Below are positions 42,518 through 51,480 of a DNA stretch of 60,511 nucleotides, piece by piece; the first letter of the stretch is position 1, and the number at the start of each line of letters is the position of its first letter. The translations under genes and the position numbers were made by a program. Location of the stretch: assembly GCF_943193015.1 (NCBI RefSeq), contig NZ_CALPCM010000017.1:1-60511 (forward strand). Reading direction: 5' to 3'. Under the pieces are notes generated by a model. The model was given only the letters and a program-made list of their open reading frames with translations. It did not search any database and had not been told where the DNA came from. This stretch comes from Hominisplanchenecus_A murintestinalis (GTDB lineage: Bacteria; Bacillota; Clostridia; Lachnospirales; Lachnospiraceae).

Positions 42518-43441
42518 TCAAAATACATCCCCCGCTGTCCAGGAAGCCGGAATTCTCGTCATAACAATATCTTCTATCATTTCACGTTCAAAAATGTCAA
42601 AGCATTTATTCGTGATTCCCATGTTGATGGCTTTCTGTGGGCAGATGCCGCCTTTTATAACTTTTACCGCCGCCAGCAGCCCCCTTAAATCCATAGGCTT
42701 TGTAGAAATCTCACTGTTCTGCGCTTTAAGCTGCAAATCCAGAAAAAGCCCTGAAAACTGCTCCAGAGCCCCCGTCTTTATCTCCGGAAACGAAGTCTTT
42801 AGAATCCGAGCCAAAAGCTCCTCCGTCAAAGGCGGCATATTGATAACCAAAAACCGGGAAACCAACGCTTCATTCAGCTCTTTTGTCCCCGCATAACCAT
42901 AATTCATCGTGCCGATAAACCTCGCCGCCGGATGCAGCTCGATTTTGTCATACCCCGGCACGTCAATCACTTTCCGATAGTCCAGCGTAGCATGAAGCAC
43001 CGAAACCGCGTCATTTTTTGCCATATTAATTTCATCCAGGATACCAAAACCGCCGTAAGACGCACACTGGTACACTGGCCCTTTGCGCAGCTTTACTTCA
43101 TTGTCCTCAAACGTGTCCGTCCCTATCAGCGCACTGCTGTCCGTATTCACATGAAAAGAAATATTATAGACCGGACGTCCAAACAGATACGCCAGATTCT
43201 CTGCCAAAATATTTTTTCCTGTCGCCTTGGATCCGCTCAGCAGAATATTTTCCCCCTGTAAAAGTCCTGCAACCGCCATCTCCAGGATTTCTTTCCCGAA
43301 AAACGGCATTTCCGGCTTCGCCAGCCTGCTTTTCACCTTTTCCTGCACCGGATATCTTTCCCGAAATCTCTGAATTTCCTGTATCAAAGAAGGGCTGACG
43401 CCCTGTTTCTCTAAAAGTTCCTGTCTGTAATCACTCATCAT
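42518..43441 (-). CDS. MoxR/NorQ-like AAA+ ATPase
   Basis: This 307-residue AAA+ ATPase has Walker A SGSKATGKN (69-77), the MoxR-type ISFHVNTDSSALIGTDTF segment, Walker B GILDEINMA and sensor GTMNYGYAG. MoxR ATPases remodel client proteins together with a VWA partner, here encoded 74 bases downstream. The start ATG (43441) has an AAAGGA site. Confidence 0.85.
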   Translation of the reverse strand: MMSDYRQELLEKQGVSPSLIQEIQRFRERYPVQEKVKSRLAKPEMPFFGKEILEMAVAGLLQGENILLSGSKATGKNILAENLAYLFGRPVYNISFHVNTDSSALIGTDTFEDNEVKLRKGPVYQCASYGGFGILDEINMAKNDAVSVLHATLDYRKVIDVPGYDKIELHPAARFIGTMNYGYAGTKELNEALVSRFLVINMPPLTEELLARILKTSFPEIKTGALEQFSGLFLDLQLKAQNSEISTKPMDLRGLLAAVKVIKGGICPQKAINMGITNKCFDIFEREMIEDIVMTRIPASWTAGDVF

Positions 43442-43527
43442 TTCCGATTCCTTTCTTCCCTATATATATTCATTATAGCACGCATTCTCCGTCAAACCCA
43501 GACCAAACACTTTAAAAAATTCCCAAC

Positions 43528-43570
43528 GCAAGCAGGACGCATACCTTTACAAGATACGCGTCCTGCTTGC
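43528..43570 (-). terminator. Terminator after dapL
   Basis: A perfect 13-bp stem (GCAAGCAGGACGC and its complement) with a 17-base loop lies 11 bases after the dapL stop. On the minus strand a run of T follows after about eight bases. Confidence 0.7.
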
Positions 43571-43580
43571 TTCTTCATTT

Positions 43581-44795
43581 TTATAGCCTCTTTATCCTCT
43601 CAACCGCCGCCGCCGTGTTTTCATAACTGCCAAATGCCGTTAACCGGAAATATCCTTCCCCGCTCGGTCCAAAACCTGAACCCGGCGTTCCTACTACGTT
43701 AGCCTTCTCCAGCAGGTAATCAAAGAATTCCCATGAAGTCATCTTATCCGGTGTTTTCAGCCAGATATACGGCGCATTCACGCCGCCAAAGACATCATAC
43801 CCCGCATCTTTCAGGCCTTCGTAAATAACAGCCGCATTTTTCATATAATATGCTACCTGCTCTTTCAGCTGCGCTTTGCCTTCTTCCGAGTAAACCGCCT
43901 CTCCGGCTCTCTGGATGATATACGGCGCGCCATTATATTTTGTCCCGTGGCGTCTCGCCCACAGAGAATGTAACATCACATCCCCGCATTTCAAGTCCTT
44001 CGGGACTACCGTAAAGCCAAGACGTGTTCCGGTAAAACCGGCGTTCTTTGAAAAGCTGCGGAGCTCAATCGCACAAGTTCTGGCGCCTTCGCACTCATAA
44101 ATAGAATGCGGTACGCTTTCTTCCATAATATACGCCTCATAAGCAGCGTCAAAGATAATAACCGCCCCTTCCTTATTTGCGTAGTCTACCCATGCCTGCA
44201 GCTGTTCTTTTGTGATGGTCGTCCCTGTAGGATTGTTTGGAAAACACAGATAAATAATCCCTGGTGTTTTCCCTGGCAGCTCCGGCACAAAGTCATTTTC
44301 TGCCGTACACGGCATGTAAATCACATTGCTCCATGTTTCCGTCCCTGTATCATAAATCCCGGTACGCCCCGCCATAACGTTCGTGTCTACATAAACCGGA
44401 TATACCGGGTCGCACACTGCGATTTTATTGTCCACACTGAAAATTTCCTGAATATTTCCCGAATCACATTTTGCTCCATCCGAAACAAAAATTTCATCCG
44501 CAGAAATATCGCACCCACGCTCTGCATAATCATTTTTTGCAATTGCAGAACGGAGGAACTCATATCCTAAATCCGGCGCATAGCCACGGAATGTCTCTGC
44601 TCTGCCCATCTCATCCACCGCACGGTGCAGGCTGTCAATAATCGCAGGAGCCAGCGGCTGTGTCACATCTCCAATACCCAGACGGATAATTTCTTTGTCA
44701 GGATTTGCTTCTGAAAATGCCGCCACCTTTTTTGCAATGTTCGAAAAAAGATAACTTCCTGGTAATTTCAGATAATTTTCATTGATTTTAAACAT
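43581..44795 (-). CDS. dapL: LL-diaminopimelate aminotransferase
   Basis: This 404-residue PLP enzyme makes LL-diaminopimelate directly from tetrahydrodipicolinate for lysine and peptidoglycan. The PLP lysine is in SFSKNAGFTGTRLGF, with the N-terminal KINENYLKLPGSYLF signature and FPNNPTGT. It starts 24 bases after dapF, which supplies the next step. Confidence 0.95.
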   Translation of the reverse strand: MFKINENYLKLPGSYLFSNIAKKVAAFSEANPDKEIIRLGIGDVTQPLAPAIIDSLHRAVDEMGRAETFRGYAPDLGYEFLRSAIAKNDYAERGCDISADEIFVSDGAKCDSGNIQEIFSVDNKIAVCDPVYPVYVDTNVMAGRTGIYDTGTETWSNVIYMPCTAENDFVPELPGKTPGIIYLCFPNNPTGTTITKEQLQAWVDYANKEGAVIIFDAAYEAYIMEESVPHSIYECEGARTCAIELRSFSKNAGFTGTRLGFTVVPKDLKCGDVMLHSLWARRHGTKYNGAPYIIQRAGEAVYSEEGKAQLKEQVAYYMKNAAVIYEGLKDAGYDVFGGVNAPYIWLKTPDKMTSWEFFDYLLEKANVVGTPGSGFGPSGEGYFRLTAFGSYENTAAAVERIKRL

Positions 44796-44819
44796 TTTTC
44801 TCCTCCTTTTTCTGCTCTT

Positions 44820-45653
44820 TTATACCTGAATCTCCCCATCAAATACCACTGCCGCAGGACCTGTCATATACACGATATTCTCCTGCTCGTCCCAAAGAAT
44901 TTTCAAATCGCCGCCCAAAAGCTTAACTGTTACTTCCCCGCTTACATGGCCATTTAAAATCGAAGCGACCGCCACGGCGCACGCGCCTGTCCCGCAGGCC
45001 AGCGTCTCGCCGGAACCGCGCTCCCATACCCTCATCTCCAGCGTATGCCCATCAACCACCCGGACAAACTCTGTATTGACTCTGTCAGGAAAACACGGAT
45101 GCATTTCGAACATGGGGCCAATCTTCTCTATTTCCAGATTTTTCACATCATTCAAATAGACCACTGCATGAGGATTTCCCATAGATACACAGGTCATCCT
45201 ATATTCCCTGCCATCCACCATAATCGGCGCGTCCAGCACTTTATCTCCGTCTGCGAGAACCGGTATCCCGGATGGGGACAATTCCGGCGCTCCCATATTG
45301 ACTCTTACCTGAGATACTTTTCCCTCTTCCACAGTCAAATCGAGATATTTTATCCCGCTTTTTGTTTCTACCCGAATACTTGTCTGCTCCGTCAGCCCAT
45401 AATCATACACATATTTTCCCACACAGCGGACGCCATTCCCGCACATCGCCCCCTCCGAACCGTCCGCATTGTACATCTCCATGCAAAAATCAGCTCTCTC
45501 CGAAGGCTTTATCAAAATCAGCCCGTCCGAACCGATTCCGAAATGCCTGTCGCTAACCCTGACAGCCAGCTCTCCGGGGTTTTCTACCTTTTCTTCAAAA
45601 CAATTCACATATACATAATCGTTTCCTATTCCCTGCATCTTTGTAAATTTCAT
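44820..45653 (-). CDS. dapF: Diaminopimelate epimerase
   Basis: This 277-residue cofactor-free epimerase converts LL- to meso-diaminopimelate. The two catalytic cysteines are in MCGNGVRC (about residue 72) and LACGTGACA (about 219). It is the first gene of a dapF-dapL pair. Confidence 0.96.
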   Translation of the reverse strand: MKFTKMQGIGNDYVYVNCFEEKVENPGELAVRVSDRHFGIGSDGLILIKPSERADFCMEMYNADGSEGAMCGNGVRCVGKYVYDYGLTEQTSIRVETKSGIKYLDLTVEEGKVSQVRVNMGAPELSPSGIPVLADGDKVLDAPIMVDGREYRMTCVSMGNPHAVVYLNDVKNLEIEKIGPMFEMHPCFPDRVNTEFVRVVDGHTLEMRVWERGSGETLACGTGACAVAVASILNGHVSGEVTVKLLGGDLKILWDEQENIVYMTGPAAVVFDGEIQV

Positions 45654-45729
45654 CCTGTGCTCCTCTTCTCTTTTATTATAAATCTCTGTATCTCAAACCC
45701 GGGGCTGCTTTCTATATAGCCGCCATATA

Positions 45730-46278
45730 TCAAAATTTCATAAGGCTGAACACCATCTGAGCTGTCTCCACCAGCGTATTCCCGCTATCCATACTGCACT
45801 TCTGGATATAGCGGTGCGCCTCTTCTTCCGTCAAATGATTCCGTTCCATTAGCAGCTTCTTTGCCTTATCAATCATTTTCTTCTCCTCTTCACTCCTACG
45901 CCGAGGCATTGCTTTCCGTTTCTTTCTCTGCCGCAAAATAGAACCCGACATCATTTCCAGTGTATTCACCAAATCGTGGACTTTCAACGGAAGCTCCAGA
46001 AACACAATATCCCTGCTCTGACACTCTTCCAGTATCCGCGGGGATGCCGCCAGCAACATCTGCATATTCACTGGAAGGCACTCATAAAGTTCTGAATACA
46101 ACATATCCTGAAACCGATATCCGCAGAGAACGATTCCATCTGACAGATGCTCTGCAAGCTGAAGCGCCTGGGAGCCGCTGCTGCACACTCCCGTTACTTC
46201 ATAACCGTGCCGTACCAGCAGATTCCTGATATTTTTCGCATCCTCTAATTTCGGGAAAACCACAATGATACTTATCAA
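45730..46278 (-). CDS. ANTAR-domain RNA-binding antiterminator (NitR-like)
   Basis: This 182-residue protein has a degenerate receiver-like N-terminus with no clear DD...D...K phosphorylation set. Its C-terminal ANTAR domain shows KKMIDKAKKLLMERNHLTEEEAHRYIQK near 130-160. ANTAR proteins bind paired hexaloop hairpins and prevent termination. The start is TTG with a strong GGGAGGTGG site. It lies directly downstream of glnA, as the nitR gene does in solventogenic clostridia, and the structured glnA leader is the probable target. Confidence 0.88.
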   Translation of the reverse strand: MISIIVVFPKLEDAKNIRNLLVRHGYEVTGVCSSGSQALQLAEHLSDGIVLCGYRFQDMLYSELYECLPVNMQMLLAASPRILEECQSRDIVFLELPLKVHDLVNTLEMMSGSILRQRKKRKAMPRRRSEEEKKMIDKAKKLLMERNHLTEEEAHRYIQKCSMDSGNTLVETAQMVFSLMKF

Positions 46279-46345
46279 GGAACCACCTCCCTGTTTTTAT
46301 GTCCAAATATCCGCAGCTTCGGCAAAGCTCCTGCTGAGCTGCCCG

Positions 46346-47674
46346 TCAGATTCTATATAAATACTGTTCCAGTTCCCATGCCGATACATGCCTGCTGTAC
46401 TGCGCCCATTCTTCTTTCTTTGCGCGGATATAATGCCCGCACAGATGCTCTCCCAGAACATTTTTAACAAATTCATCTTTCTCCAATTCCTGAATAGCCT
46501 CCCAAAGGCTGCTTGGCAGAGATTCTATTCCTGCCGCCTCCTTTTCCTCAGACGTCATCTCAAAAATATTTTTGTCTACGCTTTCCGGGGGCATAATCTG
46601 ATTCCGGATACCGTCAAGCCCGGCTGCCAGACATACTGCCAGCACCAGATAAGGATTTGCAGACGGATCCGGGCACCGCAGCTCCACACGGGCAGATTCT
46701 CCCTGCCTGGACGGAATACGGATAAGCGGACTTCTGTTTGTCGCTGACCAGGCAATCGAAGCAGGGGCCTCGAAGCCTGGCACAAGCCGTTTATAGGAAT
46801 TCACCAGTGGATTAGTGATAGCTGCCATTCCCTTGATGTGCTTCATAAGCCCTCCGATAAAATAGTATGCTTCTCTGCTTAACCCCAGGCTGTCAGATGG
46901 GTCCGCAAAAATATTCCTGCCTTCCCTGGACAGTGACATATTCGTATGCATGCCTGAACCATTTACCCCTTCTTTTGGCTTTGGCATAAAGCTGGCATGA
47001 AGGCCGTGACGCTTTGCGATTGTCTTTACCGCCAGTTTGAATGTCATGATATTATCCGCAGTCACCAGCGCTTCATCATACCGGAAATCTATCTCATGCT
47101 GCGCCGGCGCTGCTTCATGGTAAGACGCCTCGATTTCGAAGCCCATATCTTCCAGCGTCAGTACCATGTCGCGCCTGGCATTCTCTCCCAAATCTACCGG
47201 ACCCAAGTCAAAATACCCTGCTTTTTCATGGGTAACGGTAGTCGGCTGCCCTGTATCATCCGTATGATAGAGGAAGAATTCACACTCAGGTCCCACATCA
47301 AAAGTATACCCCATATCATCCGCCTCTTTTACCGCTTTTTTCAGAATATAGCGCGGATCTCCCTCAAAAGGCTTTCCATCCGGCCGGAATACATCGCAAA
47401 TCAGCCTGGCCACTTTCCCTTGCTGGGGACGCCACGGAAAAATAGCAAAAGTATCTAAATCCGGGTGCAGATACATATCTGACTCTTCAATCCTCACAAA
47501 CCCTTCAATTGAAGAGCCGTCAAACCTGCACTGGTTATCCAGCGCCTTGGCAAGCTGGCTGGAAGTGACCGCTACATTTTTAAATGTGCCGAACATATCG
47601 GTGAATTGAAGACGGATAAATTCAACATCCTCTTCCTGTACCAATCGTAAAACATCCTGCTTGGTATACTTCAT
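46346..47674 (-). CDS. glnA: Glutamine synthetase type I
   Basis: This 442-residue GSI-alpha type enzyme makes glutamine from glutamate, ammonia and ATP. Visible motifs are FDGSSIEGF, the metal-binding GPECEFFLY, GSGMHTNMS, NRSPLIRIP and the C-terminal LxxYLYRI. There is no adenylylation-site insertion. The leader contains a terminator-like T-run just before the AGGAGGG site, suggesting antitermination control by the downstream ANTAR gene. Confidence 0.96.
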   Translation of the reverse strand: MKYTKQDVLRLVQEEDVEFIRLQFTDMFGTFKNVAVTSSQLAKALDNQCRFDGSSIEGFVRIEESDMYLHPDLDTFAIFPWRPQQGKVARLICDVFRPDGKPFEGDPRYILKKAVKEADDMGYTFDVGPECEFFLYHTDDTGQPTTVTHEKAGYFDLGPVDLGENARRDMVLTLEDMGFEIEASYHEAAPAQHEIDFRYDEALVTADNIMTFKLAVKTIAKRHGLHASFMPKPKEGVNGSGMHTNMSLSREGRNIFADPSDSLGLSREAYYFIGGLMKHIKGMAAITNPLVNSYKRLVPGFEAPASIAWSATNRSPLIRIPSRQGESARVELRCPDPSANPYLVLAVCLAAGLDGIRNQIMPPESVDKNIFEMTSEEKEAAGIESLPSSLWEAIQELEKDEFVKNVLGEHLCGHYIRAKKEEWAQYSRHVSAWELEQYLYRI

Positions 47675-47690
47675 GATAAATCCCTCCTAT

Positions 47691-47789
47691 AAAAAACGCC
47701 CTTAGCCAACGCCTCCACGGCAGCGCCAAAACCACTTTTACATAGTTTCGATTAGCGCCTGCAGAGACAGACTAAGAGCGCCTTTGCTC
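47691..47789 (-). promoter_or_regulatory. glnA leader with hexaloop hairpin and terminator-like end
   Basis: On the minus strand GAGC-AAAGGC-GCTC (47776-47789) is a hairpin with a six-base loop having A at position 1 and G at 4, the ANTAR-target pattern. Bases 47772-47780 can pair instead with 47697-47705, directly before six T (47691-47696), giving a terminator-like alternative. A convincing second A/G hexaloop was not found. Confidence 0.5.
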
Positions 47790-47814
47790 AAATCTTGTCC
47801 ATGTACCTATATTT

Positions 47815-49254
47815 CTAGCCCAGGAATGCTGCTCTCCTTACATATTTAAAACCTGACGACCAGGCCTCGCCTACGACAACCCCATTCTGGCTGGAAGAAC
47901 AATGTACCACGATAAGGCTTCCATCATCATTTTTCCCAATCACCATGCCTACATGGTTCTGATCTCCCGCTGTCGGCGGCGCGTAAAATACCAGGTCTCC
48001 CGGCTTTGCTTCACTGCTGTCTATCATTTCCGTGGCATTCCACTGCGTTGTAGTGTGATTTCCGATTCCTCCGTCTGTCCCGCCCAGACCATTATAATAC
48101 GCCCAGCATACAAACCCGCTGCAGTCCAGTCCGTACCCACGGGTAGTCCCCGTAGACCTGCTTCCGCCTGCCGTAACCGTAGCATCATCGCCCCATCTGG
48201 GATCCCAGCCAATCGCATAGGACTTTCCGCCCCAGAAATAGCCTACCTTTCCCACCAGGCTGCATGCCGCTACGGCAATTGCCGCTCTCGCATCTGACAC
48301 ATCGCCGCTCACTTCACTTACTTCGCCTCTTACGAATCCCTTTGCTGCTGTCGCAACCGTACACAGCTTCTTACATTCCTCATCTGTATATTTTGTAAGG
48401 ACAGCCTTCTCCTCATCGCCTAAATTCTTCAGCTCCGCGTAATCATTTATATCCAGGGAACAGATCTCTGCTTCCAAATCTACTTCCTTAGACAGCTTCT
48501 TTGTGATAATCGAACCGCTTCGGACATTCATAAAGAAAAATATCTTTTCCAATTCCTCTTTTGCCCCGGCATTTAGAACCACTTCCTGCTTTCCTGTCTG
48601 CTCACGCATCCGGAGAATATAGACCGCCAGCACATCCTGCCAGTTCTCTCCCCGGAACTCTTCCGGCTTATCCAGCCATTGGCAGAAATCCTCCTCAATC
48701 TCCTCCATCACCTCTGAAAAGCCTTCCTCAAACGTAAGATGGTAAACCGTGGACAGCTCCTCTAAATAAATCGCATTTCCTGCAATGACATTTGTAGTTA
48801 AATCCGCATTTGCATCTGAATGATCTTCCGGCTCCTCCACGTCCTCCGATGGAGAAATGGTCTTGATTTCATTCTTCCTGTCTCTGTCCTGTTTTTCCCT
48901 GGCGGCGTCATCCAATTCATTCTCTGTCCCAGGCTCCGTACTGCTGTCAGTTTCCGTTACCGGAGTGGTCTCCGGTTCTGTAACAGATATGTCAGAGTTA
49001 CTTTGCACCTGTGTCTGCGGTTCCGTCTGCATACGTGTCTCCGACTCACTCGCGGATTCGGTCTGCGGTTCCGTCAGTTCTTCGGTATCGCTTTCTGTCA
49101 AATGCTCCGTACCCGATTCTGAATTCACTTCCTGGGCTTTCTCCGTGGCATCCGTCCTTTCCTCAGCGGCAAATGCCACCTGAGGCAGCGTCATAATCAT
49201 AGCGCCTGCCAGTGCCAAACACCCCATCGTCTTCCTCAATCTCTTTAAATTCAT
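47815..49254 (-). CDS. Secreted NlpC/P60 peptidoglycan hydrolase with Thr/Glu/Ser-rich region
   Basis: This 479-residue protein has a signal peptide (1-29, VAFA-A) and then a low-complexity acidic stretch rich in TES, TEP and SET (about 35-115). A helical middle domain follows, then a C-terminal NlpC/P60 cysteine peptidase with nucleophile in LDCSGFV and histidines in QNHVGMVIG and VVHC. It would cut peptide bonds in peptidoglycan. The acidic linker resembles wall-spanning or glycosylated regions of surface proteins. The middle domain is not recognised. Confidence 0.85.
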   Translation of the reverse strand: MNLKRLRKTMGCLALAGAMIMTLPQVAFAAEERTDATEKAQEVNSESGTEHLTESDTEELTEPQTESASESETRMQTEPQTQVQSNSDISVTEPETTPVTETDSSTEPGTENELDDAAREKQDRDRKNEIKTISPSEDVEEPEDHSDANADLTTNVIAGNAIYLEELSTVYHLTFEEGFSEVMEEIEEDFCQWLDKPEEFRGENWQDVLAVYILRMREQTGKQEVVLNAGAKEELEKIFFFMNVRSGSIITKKLSKEVDLEAEICSLDINDYAELKNLGDEEKAVLTKYTDEECKKLCTVATAAKGFVRGEVSEVSGDVSDARAAIAVAACSLVGKVGYFWGGKSYAIGWDPRWGDDATVTAGGSRSTGTTRGYGLDCSGFVCWAYYNGLGGTDGGIGNHTTTQWNATEMIDSSEAKPGDLVFYAPPTAGDQNHVGMVIGKNDDGSLIVVHCSSSQNGVVVGEAWSSGFKYVRRAAFLG

Positions 49255-49417
49255 ATGTACTCCTTATTTCTGTACGTCCTGAAAGCTAATCTAATCCAAA
49301 CAAAACTTCTTATCCATTATAGCATTTTTTTCCCAGAATGCAAGGGAATCGTAAAAATTTCACGGCGGCTTTTCTTTGGTAACTTTTCACAAATTTCTGC
49401 TTTCCGCAAAATAACAC

Positions 49418-49448
49418 TTGAAGGTTACCTTAGGTCACCTTTTATACT
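49418..49448 (+). promoter_or_regulatory. rml promoter with MerR-type palindrome in a 19-bp spacer
   Basis: The -35 TTGAAG (49418-49423) and -10 TATACT (49443-49448) are 19 bases apart. Bases 49421-49441 form a near-perfect 21-bp palindrome (outer AAGGT...ACCTT, 3 asymmetric positions) that is also a tandem of GGTYACCTTW. This is the layout of promoters activated by MerR-family regulators. No merR gene is in the window. Confidence 0.6.
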
Positions 49449-49524
49449 ATGTTTATAGAACCCGAAAACAGCCAATACTGTAACCATACAGGTTTACAGG
49501 CTCTTCGGAAAGGAGATTTTACAA

Positions 49525-50421
49525 ATGAAAGGAATTATTTTAGCAGGTGGTTCCGGGACGCGGCTTTACCCGCTTACCATGGTGACTTCCAAACAGCTTC
49601 TGCCGATTTACGACAAGCCTATGATTTATTATCCCATGTCCGTACTGATGAATGCGGGAATCCGGGATATCCTGATTATTTCTACACCGCAGGATACGCC
49701 CCGTTTTCAGGAACTTCTGGGCGATGGCTGCCAGTTCGGCGTCCATCTGTCCTATGCGGTACAGCCCAGTCCCGACGGTCTGGCACAGGCATTTGTCATT
49801 GGCTCTGACTTCATTGGGGATGATACCGCAGCTATGATACTGGGCGATAATATTTTTGCCGGGCACGGACTGACGAAACGCCTGAAAGCTGCCGTAAAAA
49901 ATGCTGATTCCGGAAAGGGCGCTACCGTGTTTGGTTACTATGTGGATGACCCGGAGCGTTTTGGAATCGTAGAATTTGATACCGACGGAAAAGCAGTATC
50001 CATTGAGGAAAAACCGGAAAACCCCAAGAGCAACTACTGCGTTACCGGCCTGTATTTCTACGATAACCGGGTTGTGGAATATGCGAAAAACTTAAAGCCC
50101 AGCGCCAGGGGGGAACTGGAGATTACCGATTTGAACCGCATCTATCTGGAAAACGGAAATCTGAATGTAGAACTTCTGGGACAGGGCTTTACCTGGCTGG
50201 ACACCGGAACCCACGAAAGCCTGGTGGACGCCACCAATTTTGTCAAGACTGTGGAAACACACCAGCACCGCAAGATTGCCTGCCTGGAGGAAATCGCATA
50301 TCTGAACAAATGGATTACAAAAGAAGATGTACTGAACGTGTACGAAGTGCTGAAAAAGAACCAGTACGGCCAATATTTAAAGGATGTCCTGGACGGAAAA
50401 TATGTGGATATCCTGCGCTAA
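49525..50421 (+). CDS. rmlA: Glucose-1-phosphate thymidylyltransferase
   Basis: This 298-residue enzyme makes dTDP-glucose from dTTP and glucose-1-phosphate. The signature MKGIILAGGSGTRLYPLT, the KPMIYYPMS segment and the later GFTWLDTGTHESL are clear. It is the first gene of rmlABDC, with a strong AAAGGAG site. Confidence 0.96.
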   Translation: MKGIILAGGSGTRLYPLTMVTSKQLLPIYDKPMIYYPMSVLMNAGIRDILIISTPQDTPRFQELLGDGCQFGVHLSYAVQPSPDGLAQAFVIGSDFIGDDTAAMILGDNIFAGHGLTKRLKAAVKNADSGKGATVFGYYVDDPERFGIVEFDTDGKAVSIEEKPENPKSNYCVTGLYFYDNRVVEYAKNLKPSARGELEITDLNRIYLENGNLNVELLGQGFTWLDTGTHESLVDATNFVKTVETHQHRKIACLEEIAYLNKWITKEDVLNVYEVLKKNQYGQYLKDVLDGKYVDILR

Positions 50422-50440
50422 TCAGAAAGGAGACTTTATT

Positions 50441-51460
50441 ATGACTATTATCGTAACCGGCGGAGCCGGATTTATTGGAAGCAACTTTATTTTTCACATG
50501 CTGGACAAGTATCCAAGCTACCGGATAATTTGCCTGGACTGTCTGACTTATGCCGGAAATTTATCAACTCTTGAGCCTGTTATGGACAATCCGAATTTCC
50601 GTTTTGCAAAGATAAGCATTACAGACCGGAACGCCGTATATAAATTATTTGAGGAAGAACATCCTGACATCGTAGTAAACTTCGCTGCTGAAAGCCATGT
50701 AGACCGTTCCATTGAAAATCCTGAAGTTTTTCTCGACACTAACATCAAAGGAACCGCCGTTTTGATGGATGCCTGCCGCAAATATGGCATCCAGCGCTAT
50801 CACCAGGTTTCTACCGATGAGGTATACGGCGATTTGCCGCTTGACCGCCCGGATTTATTCTTTACCGAAGAGACGCCGATTCATACCAGCAGCCCTTACA
50901 GTTCCTCCAAGGCGGCCGCCGACCTTCTGGTTCTGGCATACTACAGGACTTACGGGCTTCCGGTATCTATCAGCCGCTGCTCCAACAATTACGGTCCTTA
51001 TCATTTCCCGGAGAAACTGATTCCGCTGATGATTGCCAATGCACTGAACGACAAACCCCTTCCTGTATACGGCAAGGGTGAAAATGTGCGTGACTGGCTC
51101 TATGTGGAAGACCACTGTAAAGCCATTGATTTGATTATCCACAAAGGACGCGTAGGTGAAGTCTATAACGTCGGCGGGCACAATGAAATGCAGAATATTG
51201 ATATCGTAAAATTAATCTGCAAAGAGCTTGGCAAGCCCGAAAGCCTGATTACCTATGTGGCGGACCGGAAAGGACACGATATGCGCTACGCTATCGACCC
51301 CACAAAAATCCACAGTGAACTCGGCTGGCTCCCGGAAACAAAGTTTGCAGACGGTATCAAAAAAACCATCCAGTGGTATCTGGACAATAAGGAATGGTGG
51401 GAAACTATCATTTCCGGCGAATACCAGAATTATTACGAAAAAATGTACGGTAACCGTTAA
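50441..51460 (+). CDS. rmlB: dTDP-glucose 4,6-dehydratase
   Basis: This 339-residue short-chain dehydrogenase fold has the NAD-binding TGGAGFIGSNF (5-15) and the catalytic YSSSK with an STDE upstream. The ATG at 50441 follows GAAAGGAG; the frame opens earlier inside rmlA. It makes dTDP-4-keto-6-deoxyglucose. Confidence 0.96.
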   Translation: MTIIVTGGAGFIGSNFIFHMLDKYPSYRIICLDCLTYAGNLSTLEPVMDNPNFRFAKISITDRNAVYKLFEEEHPDIVVNFAAESHVDRSIENPEVFLDTNIKGTAVLMDACRKYGIQRYHQVSTDEVYGDLPLDRPDLFFTEETPIHTSSPYSSSKAAADLLVLAYYRTYGLPVSISRCSNNYGPYHFPEKLIPLMIANALNDKPLPVYGKGENVRDWLYVEDHCKAIDLIIHKGRVGEVYNVGGHNEMQNIDIVKLICKELGKPESLITYVADRKGHDMRYAIDPTKIHSELGWLPETKFADGIKKTIQWYLDNKEWWETIISGEYQNYYEKMYGNR

Positions 51461-51480
51461 GGAAGGAGGCATCTGTTAAA

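Noticed and set aside
47697..47770. A second ANTAR hexaloop hairpin in the glnA leader
   Set aside because: The hairpins found (loops TCTCTG and GTAAAA) lack A at position 1 and G at position 4.
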